The notes under the pieces are model-generated. The model did not search any database. It worked only from the letters and a program-made list of their open reading frames with translations, and was not told the DNA's origin. 64,000 nt of DNA from Amaranthus tricolor (lineage: Eukaryota > Streptophyta > Magnoliopsida > Caryophyllales > Amaranthaceae). Made by a program: the position numbers and the translations under genes. Below, in pieces: positions 54,301 through 64,000 of this stretch (position 1 is its first letter; each line of letters begins with the position of its first letter). The stretch lies in assembly GCF_026212465.1 (NCBI RefSeq), contig NC_080052.1, positions 14,787,878 to 14,851,877 of the forward strand. Direction: 5' to 3'.

Positions 54301-57300
54301 ACAATAATATATGCCAAATAGTGCTGTGTGCCATGTTTCGTGCATAACAAACCATGTTTGACCTACTTTACGCGCGAAATTGACACAACAGTAAACTAGT
54401 GACCAGACCACATTGCACGACACGTTGAGACCAAACCTATGCATCCAGGACCTAGGCTAAAGAGGAAATGGAATCTTGGTACTTGGATCTAGCTATCAAG
54501 GTCCTAAAACCATTCTAACAATCCCCGTGGACTCCTAGAAGCTGAGCTGAAGGAGGGGTGCTCGACAGTTTGCTAGATCAGAATTTTGTTTAAGTGTTTG
54601 TGGTTGTTTCGTGTTGTTTTCATGATCATTTGTAGTTTTTGACTGTGTCATTAATCAAAGCTTATGCACAACATTAATCCTTGCATAGCCAAGGCCTTAA
54701 TCAGCTCCGGTTTCGCATCAAAACCAAGTTTGAGTACTTTACGCGCGAAATTAAAAAAAACGCTTAAAAACCCATAAAATCGCAACTTAACTTCTAATTT
54801 CAAGCATATGGCTATTATTTTCAATTCTAACCATTTCAACACAATAATATATGCCAAATAATGTTGTGTGCCCAGTTTCGTGCAAAACAAACAAAGTTTG
54901 AGATACTTTGCGCGCGTAATTGACAAAAAACGCTTAAAAACCCTTAAAATCGCAACTTAACTTCTATTTTCTAGCATATGACTATTATTATCAATTATAA
55001 CCATTTCAACACAATAATATATGCCAAATAGTGTTGTGTGCCAAGTTTCGTGCATAACAAATCATGTTTGACCTACTAACGCGCGAAATTGACACAGCAG
55101 CAAACTAGTGAGCAGACCACCTTGCACGACACATGGAGACCAAACCTATGCATCCATGACCTAGGCGAAAGTGGAAATAAAATCTTGGTACTTGGATCTA
55201 GCTATCAAGGTCCTAAAACCATTCTAAAATCCCCGTGGACTCCTAGAAGCTAAGCTGAAGGAGGGCTGCTCGAAAGATTGCTAGATCAGAATTTTGTTTA
55301 AGTGTTTGTGGTTGTTTCGTGTTCTTTTCATGATCATTTGTAGTTTTTGACTGTGTCATTAATCAAATCTTAGGCACAACATTAATCGTTGCATAGCCAA
55401 GGCCTTAATCAGCCCCGGTTTCATATCAAAACCAAGTTTCGTTCATAACAAACCATGTTTGACCTACTTTACGCGCGAAATTGACAAAAACGCTTAAAAA
55501 CCCTTAAAATCGCAACTTAACTTCTAATTTATAGCATATGACTATTATTTTCAATTCTAACCATTTCAACACAATAATATATGCAAAATAGTGCTGTGTG
55601 CCAAGTTTCGTGTATAACAAACCATGTTTGACCTACTTTACGCGCGAAATTGACACAACAGTAAACTAGTGACCAGACTACATTGCACGACACGTTGAGA
55701 CCAAACCTATGCATCCAGGACCTAGGCTAAAGTGGAAATGGAATCTTGGTACTTGGATCTAGCTATCAAGGTCCTAAAACCATTCTAACAATCCCCGTGG
55801 ACTCCTAGAAGCTGAGCTGAAGAAGGGCTGCTCGACAGTTTGCTAGATCAGAATTTTGTTTAAGTGTTTGTGGTTGTTTTGTGTTCTTTTCATGATCATT
55901 TGTAGTTTTTGACTGTGTCATTAATCAAATCTTACGCACAACATTAATCCTTGCATAGCCAAGGCCTTAATCAGCTCCGGTTTCGCATCAAAACCAAGTT
56001 TGTGTACTTTACGCGCGAAATTAAAAAAAACGCTTAAAAACCCATAAAATCGCAACTTAACTTCTAATTTCTAGCATATGGCTATTATTTTCAATTCTAA
56101 CCATTTAAACACAATAATATATGCCAAATAGTGTTGTGTGGCAAGTTTCGTGCAAAACAAACAAAGTTTGAGCTACTTTACGCGCGTAATTGACAAAAAC
56201 GCTTAAAAACCCTTAAAATCGCAACTTAACTTCTAATTTCTAGCATATGGCTATTATTTTCAATTCTAACCATTTCAACACAATAATATATTCCAAATAG
56301 TGTTGTGTTCCTAGTTTAGTGCATAACAAATCAAGTTTGACCTAAATTACGCGCGAAATTGACAAAAACGCTTAAAAACCCTTAAAATCGCAACTTAACT
56401 TCTAATTTCTAGCATATGACTATTATTATCAATTCTAACCATTTCAATACAATAATATATGCCAAATAGTGCTGTGTGCCATGTTTCGTGCATAACAAAC
56501 CTTGTTTGTCCTACTTTACGCGCGAAATTGACACAACAGCAAACTAGTGACCAGACCACATTGCACGACACGTTGAGACCAAAGCTATGCATCCAGGACC
56601 TAGGCTAAAGTGGAAATGGAATCTTGGTACTTGGATCTAGCTATCAAGGTCCTAAAACCATTCTAAAATCCCCGTGGACTCCTAGAAGCTAAGCTGAAGG
56701 AGGGCTGCTCGAAAGATTGCTAGATCAGAATTTTGTTTAAGTGTTTGTGGTTGTTTCGTGTTCTTTTCATGATCATTTGTAGTTTTTGACTGTGTCATTA
56801 ATCAAAGCACACACACAACATTAATCCTTGCATAGCCAAGGCCTTAATCAGCCCCGGTTTCATATCAAAACCAAGTTTGAGTACTATACGCGCGAAATTG
56901 ACAAAAACGCTTAAAAACCCATAAAATCGAAACTTAACTTCTAATTTCTAGCATATGGCTATTATTTTCAATTCTAACCATTTCAACACAATAATATATG
57001 CCAAATAGTGTTGTGTGCCAAGTTTCGTGCATAACAAACCATGTTTGACCTACGTTACGCGCGAAATTGACAAAAGCGCTTAAAAACCCTTAAAATCGCA
57101 ACTTAACTTTTAATTTCTAGCATGACTATTATTTTCAATTGTAACCATTTCAACACAATAATATATGCCAAATAGTGTTGTGTGCCAAGTTTCGTGCATA
57201 ACAAACCATGTTTGACCTACTTTACGCGCGAAATTGACAAAAACGCTTAAAAACCCTTAAAATCGGAACTTAACTTCTAATTTCTAGCATATGACTATTA

Positions 57301-60300
57301 TTTTCAATTCTAACCATTTCAACACAATAATATATGCAAAATAGTGCTGTGTGCCAAGTTTCGTGTATAACAAACCATGTTTGACCTACTTTACGCGCGA
57401 AATTGACACAACAGTAAACTAGTGACCAGACTACATTGCACGACACGTTGAGACCAAACCTATGCATCCAGGACCTAGGCTAAAGTGGAAATGGAATATT
57501 GGTACTTGGATCTAGCTATCAAGGTCCTAAAACCATTCTAACAATCCCCGTGGACTCCTAGAAGCTGAGCTGAAGAAAGGCTGCTCGACAGTTTGCTAGA
57601 TCAGAATTTTGTTTAAGTGTTTGTTGTTGTTTTGTGTTCTTTTCATGATCATTTGTAGTTTTTGACTGTGTCATTAATCAAATCTCATGCACAACATTAA
57701 TCCTTGCATAGCCAAGGCCTTAATCAGCTCTGGTTTCGCATCAAAACCAAGTTTATGTACTTTACGCGCGAAATTAAAAAAAACGCTTAAAAACCCATAA
57801 AATCGCAACTTAACTTCTAATTTCTAGCATATGGCGATTAGTTTCAATTCTGACCATTTCAACACAATAATATATTCCAAATAGTGTTGTGTTCCAAGTT
57901 TCGTGCATAACAAATCAAGTTTGACCTAAATTACGCGCGAAATTGACAAAAACGCTTAAAAACCCTTAAAATCGCAACTTAACTTCTAATTTCTAGCATA
58001 TGACTATTATTATCAATTCTAACCATTTCAATACAATAATATATGCCAAATAGTGCTGTGTGCCAAGTTTCGTGCATAACAAACCTTGTTTGTCCTACTT
58101 TACGCGCGAAATTGACACAACAGCAAACTAGTGACCAGACCACATTGCACGACACGTTGAGACCAAACCTATGCATCCAGGACCTAGGCTAAAGTGTAAA
58201 TAGAATCTTGGTACTTGGATCTAGCTATCAAGGTCCTAAAACCATTCTAAAATCCCCGTGGACTCCTAGAAGCTAAGCTGAAGGAGGGCTGCTCGAAAGA
58301 TTGCTAGATCAGAATTTTGTTTAAGTGTTTGTGGTTGTTTCGTGTTCTTTTCATGATCATTTGTAGTTTTTGACTGTGTCATTAATCAAAGCATACGCAC
58401 AACATTAATCCTTGCATAGCCAAGGCCTTAATCAGCCCCGGTTTCATATCAAAACCAAGTTTGAGTACTATACGCGCGAAATTGACAAAAACGCTTAAAA
58501 ACCCATAAAATCGCAACTTAACTTCTAATTTCTAGCATATGGCTATTATTTTCAATTCTAACCATTTCAACACAATAATATATGCCAAATAGTGTTGTGT
58601 GCCAAGTTTCGTGCATAACAAACCATGTTTGACCTGCGTTACGTGCGAAATTGACAAAAGCGCTTAAAACCCTTAAAATCGCAACTTAACTTTTAATTTC
58701 TAGCATGAATATTATTTTCAATTGTAACCATTTCAACACAATAATATATGCCAAATAGTGTTGTGTGCCAAGTTTCGTTCATAACAAACCATGTTTGACC
58801 TACTTTACGCGCGAAATTGACAAAAACGCTTAAAAACCCTTAAAATCGCAACTTAACTTCTAATTTCTAGCATATGACTATTATTTCAATTCTAACCATT
58901 TCAACACAATAATATATGCAAAATAGTGCTGTGTGCCAAGTTTCGTGTATAACAAACCATGTTTGACCTACTTTACGCGCGAAATTGACACAACAGTAAA
59001 CTAGTGACCAGACTACATTGCACGACACGTTGAGACCAAACCTATGCATCCAGGACCTAGGCTAAAGTGGAAATGGAATCTTGGTACTTGGATCTAGCTA
59101 TCAAGGTCCTAAAACCATTCTAACAATCCCCGTGGACTCCTAGAAGCTGAGCTGAAGAAGGGCTGCTCGACAGTTTGCTAGATCAGAATTTTGTTTAAGT
59201 GTTTGTGGTTGTTTTGTGTTCTTTTCATGATCATTTGTAGTTTTTGACTGTGTCATTAATCAAATCTTACGCACAACATTAATCCTTGCATAGCCAAGGC
59301 CTTAATCAGCTCCGGTTTCGCATCAAAACCAAGTTTGTGTACTTTACGCGCGAAATTAAAAAAAACGCTTAAAAACCCATAAAATCGCAACTTAACTTCT
59401 AATTTCTAGCATATGGCTATTATTTTCAATTCTAACCATTTAAACACAATAATATATGCCAAATAGTGTTGTGTGGCAAGTTTCGTGCAAAACAAACAAA
59501 GTTTGAGCTACTTTACGCGCGTAATTGACAAAAACGCTTAAAAACCCTTAAAATCGCAACTTAACTTCTAATTTCTAGCATATGGCTATTATTTTCAATT
59601 CTAACCATTTCAACACAATAATATATTCCAAATAGTGTTGTGTTCCTAGTTTAGTGCATAACAAATCAAGTTTGACCTAAATTACGCGCGAAATTGACAA
59701 AAACGCTTAAAAACCCTTAAAATCGCAACTTAACTTCTAATTTCTAGCATATGACTATTATTATCAATTCTAACCATTTCAATACAATAATATATGCCAA
59801 ATAGTGCTGTGTGCCAAGTTTCGTGCATAACAAACCTTGTTTGTCCTACTTTACGCGCGAAATTGACACAACAGCAAACTAGTGACCAGACCACATTGCA
59901 CGACACGTTGAGACCAAACCTATGCATCCAGGACCTAGGCTAAAGTGGAAATAGAATCTTGGTACTTGGATCTAGCTATCAAGGTCCTAAAACCATTCTA
60001 AAATCCCCGTGGACTCCTAGAAGCTAAGCTGAAGGAGGGCTGCTCGAAAGATTGCTAGATCAGAATTTTGTTTAAGTGTTTGTGGTTGTTTCGTGTTCTT
60101 TTCATGATCATTTGTAGTTTTTGACTGTGTCATTAATCAAAGCATACGCACAACATTAATCCTTGCATAGCCAAGGCCTTAATCAGCCCCGGTTTCATAT
60201 CAAAACCAAGTTTGAGTACTATACGCGCGAAATTGACAAAAACGCTTAAAAACCCATAAAATCGCAACTTAACTTCTAATTTCTAGCATATGGCTATTAT

Positions 60301-63300
60301 TTTCAATTCTAACCATTTCAACACAATAATATATGCCAAATAGTGTTGTGTGCCAAGTTTCGTGCATAACAAACCATGTTTGACCTACGTTACGCGCGAA
60401 ATTGACAAAAGCGCTTAAAAACCCTTAAAATCGCAACTTAACTTTTAATTTCTAGCATGACTATTATTTTCAATTGTAACCATTTCAACACAATAATATA
60501 TGCCAAATAGTGTTGTGTGCCAAGTTTCGTGCATAACAAACCATGTTTGACCTACTTTACGCGCGAAATTGACAAAAACGCTTAAAAACCCTTAAAATCG
60601 GAAGTTAACTTCTAATTTCTAGCATATGACTATTATTTTCAATTCTAACCATTTCAACACAATAATATATGCAAAATAGTGCTGTGTGCCAAGTTTCGTG
60701 TATAACAAACCATGTTTGACCTACTTTACGCGCGAAATTGACACAACAGTAAACTAGTGACCAGACTACATTGCGAGACACGTTGAGACCAAACCTATGC
60801 ATCCAGGACCTAGGCTAAAGTGGAAATGGAATATTGGTACTTGGATCTAGCTATCAAGGTCCTAAAACCATTCGAACAATCCCCGTGGACTCCTAGAAGC
60901 TGAGCTGAAGAAGGGCTGCTCGACAGTTTGCTAGATCAGAATTTTGTTTAAGTGTTTGTTGTTGTTTTGTGTTCTTTTCATGATCATTTGTAGTTTTTGA
61001 CTGTGTCATTAATCAAATCTTACGCACAACATTAATCCTTGCATAGCCAAGGCCTTAATCAGCTCCGGTTTCGCATCAAAACCAAGTTTGTGTACTTTAC
61101 GCGCGAAATTAAAAAAAAACGCTTAAAAACCCATAATATCGCAACTTAACTTCTAATTTCTAGCATATGGCTATTATTTTCAATTCTAACCATTTAAACA
61201 CAATAATATATGCCAAATAGTGTTGTGTGGCAAGTTTCGTGCAAAACAAACAAAGTTTGAGCTACTTTACGCGCGTAATTGACAAAAACGCTTAAAAACC
61301 CTTAAAATCGCAACTTAACTTCTAATTTCTAGCATATGGCTATTATTTTCAATTCTAACCATTTCAACACAATAATATATTCCAAATAGTGTTGTGTTCC
61401 AAGTTTCGTGCATAACAAATCAAGTTTGACCTAAATTACGCGCGAAATTGACAAAAACGCTTAAAAAACCCTTAAAATCGCAACTTAACTTCTAATTTCT
61501 AGCATATGACTATTATTATCAATTCTAACCATTTCAATACAATAATATATGCCCAAATAGTGCTGTGTGCCAAGTTTCGTGCATAACAAACCTTGTTTGT
61601 CCTACTTTACGCGCGAAATTGACACAACAGCAAACTAGTGACCAGACCACATTGCACGACACGTTGAGACCAAACCTATGCATCCAGGACCTAGGCTAAA
61701 GTGGAAATAGAATCTTGGTACTTGGATCTAGCTATCAAGGTCCTAAAACCATTCTAAAATCCCCGTGGACTCCTAGAAGCTAAGCTGAAGGAGGGCTGCT
61801 CGAAAGATTGCTAGATCAGAATTTTGTTTAAGTGTTTGTGGTTGTTTCGTGTTCTTTTCATGATCATTTGTAGTTTTTGACTGTGTCATTAATCAAAGCA
61901 TACGCACAACATTAATCCTTGCATAGCCAAGGCCTTAATCAGCCCCGGTTTCATATCAAAACCAAGTTTGAGTACTATACGCGCGAAATTGACAAAAACG
62001 CTTAAAAACCCATAAAATCGCAACTTAACTTCTAATTTCTAGCATATGGCTATTATTTTCAATTCTAACCATTTCAACACAATAATATATGCCAAATAGT
62101 GTTGTGTGCCAAGTTTCGTGCATAACAAACCATGTTTGACCTACGTTACGCGCGAAATTGACAAAAGCGCTTAAAAACCCTTAAAATCGCAACTTAACTT
62201 TTAATTTCTAGCATGACTATTATTTTCAATTGTAACCATTTCAACACAATAATATATGCCAAATAGTGTTGTGTGCCAAGTTTCGTGCATAACAAACCAT
62301 GTTTGACCTACTTTACGCGCGAAATTGACAAAAACGCTTAAAAACCCTTAAAATCGGAAGTTAACTTCTAATTTCTAGCATATGACTATTATTTTCAATT
62401 CTAACCATTTCAACACAATAATATATGCAAAATAGTGCTGTGTGCCAAGTTTCGTGTATAACAAACCATGTTTGACCTACTTTACGCGCGAAATTGACAC
62501 AACAGTAAACTAGTGACCAGACTACATTGCGAGACACGTTGAGACCAAACCTATGCATCCAGGACCTAGGCTAAAGTGGAAATGGAATATTGGTACTTGG
62601 ATCTAGCTATCAAGGTCCTAAAACCATTCGAACAATCCCCGTGGACTCCTAGAAGCTGAGCTGAAGAAGGGCTGCTCGACAGTTTGCTAGATCAGAATTT
62701 TGTTTAAGTGTTTGTTGTTGTTTTGTGTTCTTTTCATGATCATTTGTAGTTTTTGACTGTGTCATTAATCAAATCTTACGCACAACATTAATCCTTGCAT
62801 AGCCAAGGCCTTAATCAGCTCCGGTTTCGCATCAAAACCAAGTTTGTGTACTTTACGCGCGAAATTAAAAAAAAACGCTTAAAAACCCATAATATCGCAA
62901 CTTAACTTCTAATTTCTAGCATATGGCTATTATTTTCAATTCTAACCATTTAAACACAATAATATATGCCAAATAGTGTTGTGTGGCAAGTTTCGTGCAA
63001 AACAAACAAAGTTTGAGCTACTTTACGCGCGTAATTGACAAAAACGCTTAAAAACCCTTAAAATCGCAACTTAACTTCTAATTTCTAGCATATGGCTATT
63101 ATTTTCAATTCTAACCATTTCAACACAATAATATATTCCAAATAGTGTTGTGTTCCAAGTTTCGTGCATAACAAATCAAGTTTGACCTAAATTACGCGCG
63201 AAATTGACAAAAACGCTTAAAAACCCTTAAAATCGCAACTTAACTTCTAATTTCTAGCATATGACTATTATTATCAATTCTAACCATTTCAATACAATAA

Positions 63301-64000
63301 TATATGCCAAATAGTGCTGTGTGCCAAGTTTCGTGCATAACAAACCTTGTTTGTCCTACTTTACGCGCGAAATTGACACAACAGCAAACTAGTGACCAGA
63401 CCACATTGCACGACACGTTGAGACCAAACCTATGCATCCAGGACCTAGGCTAAAGTGGAAATAGAATCTTGGTACTTGGATCTAGCTATCAAGGTCCTAA
63501 AACCATTCTAAAATCCCCGTGGACTCCTAGAAGCTAAGCTGAAGGAGGGCTGCTCGAAAGATTGCTAGATCAGAATTTTGTTTAAGTGTTTGTGGTTGTT
63601 TCGTGTTCTTTTCATGATCATTTGTAGTTTTTGACTGTGTCATTAATCAAAGCATACGCACAACATTAATCCTTGCATAGCCAAGGCCTTAATCAGCCCC
63701 GGTTTCATATCAAAACCAAGTTTGAGTACTATACGCGCGAAATTGACAAAAACGCTTAAAAACCCATAAAATCGCAACTTAACTTCTAATTTCTAGCATA
63801 TGGCTATTATTTTCAATTCTAACCATTTCAACACAATAATATATGCCAAATAGTGTTGTGTGCCAAGTTTCGTGCATAACAAACCATGTTTGACCTACGT
63901 TACGCGCGAAATTGACAAAAGCGCTTAAAAACCCTTAAAATCGCAACTTAACTTTTAATTTCTAGCATGACTATTATTTTCAATTGTAACCATTTCAACA
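48284..64000. repeat. Array segment 6: second copy of the 22.7-41 kb region at +25,597 bp
   Basis: B markers 49494, 50203, 50912, 51620, 52329, 53041, 53742, 54444, 55153 and 55714 reproduce the spacing series starting at 23897 (709, 709, 710, 710, 710, 701, 701, 708, 561) almost exactly, and share its private variants. The offset is 25,597 bp at several points (24409/50006, 28650/54247, 29054/54651). This copy lacks the second 1269-bp unit and one 1753-bp unit present in the first, then continues 878, 875, 709, 873, 878, 875, 881, 875, 879. Small differences such as 24231 AACCAATGAA against 49824 AACCCATGAA show real but low divergence. Confidence 0.88.
60605..64000. repeat. Near-identical 1756-bp tandem pair at the right edge
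   Basis: Units starting at about 60605 and 62361 share rare variants not seen elsewhere in the array: ATCGGAAGTTAACTTC, CATTGCGAGACACG and CCATTCGAACAATCC. The exact sharing of three private substitutions marks one of the newest duplication events in the window. The array continues past 64000. Confidence 0.85.

Larger units (their letters stand above)
9213..64000. repeat. Complex A/B satellite array, nearly 55 kb, open at the right end
   Basis: Landmark ACGCGCG recurs at 9373, 9542, 9711 and 9880 (A monomer, 169 bp). Then comes a 371-bp step to 10251 (B interval), then two more 169-bp steps to 10420 and 10589, and so on. Using TATGCATCC inside B as a marker I count 70 B blocks, from 9954 to 63437. 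Spacing classes are about 701-712 bp (two A steps, about 37 cases), 873-881 bp (three A steps, about 28), 1047 bp (four, once) and 561 bp (truncated, three). All units are in one orientation with no inserted transposon. The A monomer is AT-rich except for a conserved TTTACGCGCGAAATT block. The 169-bp length is close to nucleosomal repeat length and typical of plant centromeric or pericentromeric satellites; that localisation is an inference. Confidence 0.97.

Noticed and set aside
22687..54926. Minus-strand 79-91-codon frames with GFDAKPGLIKALAMQG-type ends
   Set aside because: They cross from B into A sequence and appear only in subtypes lacking a chance stop. The protein-like tail is noted as a possible relic of B, not as a gene.
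9757..63437. Dozens of minus-strand 65-codon open frames (peptides starting MHRFGLNVSCNVVWSLV) across the array, possibly a tandem gene family
   Set aside because: They span the B/A boundary of the satellite and recur only because the repeat recurs. Substitutions fall without codon bias, some copies lose the start or stop, and no domain, promoter or splice structure is visible.
9213..64000. CRISPR-like array because of regular repeats and spacers
   Set aside because: Repeat units are 169 bp and longer with near-identical intervening sequence, and the context is a plant genome with no cas genes.
9213..64000. Ribosomal DNA spacer or 5S array
   Set aside because: No rRNA sequence or internal control region was recognised in A or B.
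9213..64000. CENP-B-box or telomere-type motif as functional evidence
   Set aside because: No convincing CENP-B box and no (TTTAGGG)n run was seen, so centromere function remains a hypothesis from length and organisation only.

Overview
The window is nuclear DNA from a land plant, probably a eudicot. The evidence is AT-rich intergenic sequence, a Tourist-type MITE with TAA target duplications, a hAT-like non-autonomous element, and a CACTA (En/Spm-type) transposon end with spliced Ulp1-protease exons. There is no bacterial operon structure, rRNA, tRNA or CRISPR array. The species cannot be named from the sequence. All coordinates, repeat counts and periods were read by hand.

Layout. Positions 1-8388 are gene-poor flank. 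They hold small direct repeats, a perfect 80-bp tandem duplication, a 423-bp TA microsatellite, several small transposons, one possible 3'-terminal exon on the minus strand (5114-5227) and one unidentified open stretch (1266-1535). Positions 8389-9193 are the 3' end of a CACTA-type transposon: a degenerate terminal repeat, hairpin-forming subterminal repeats built on TTTGCTGCGG, and the last two minus-strand exons of a Ulp1-like cysteine protease.

From about 9213 to the window end at 64000 the sequence is one uninterrupted complex satellite array of nearly 55 kb. It has two components: an approximately 169-bp A monomer and a B interval spaced 371 bp between flanking A landmarks, about 330 bp of which is unrelated to A. 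Each B is followed by two, three or (once) four A steps, giving composite units of about 709, 878 and 1047 bp. I count 70 B blocks. Higher-order periods are superimposed: 701-bp, 1269-bp, 1417-bp, about 1753-bp and about 3507-bp units, plus a duplication of the array itself with an offset of 25,597 bp.

The most notable point is position. The array begins about 20 bp upstream of the splice acceptor of the protease exon that carries the catalytic Cys, so it lies inside the intron of the transposon gene. The exons with the catalytic His and Asp would have to lie beyond 64000 or be lost. I infer that a short intronic tandem repeat of a CACTA element was amplified into a satellite array. The many minus-strand 65-codon ORFs in the array are repeat shadows and are not annotated as genes.
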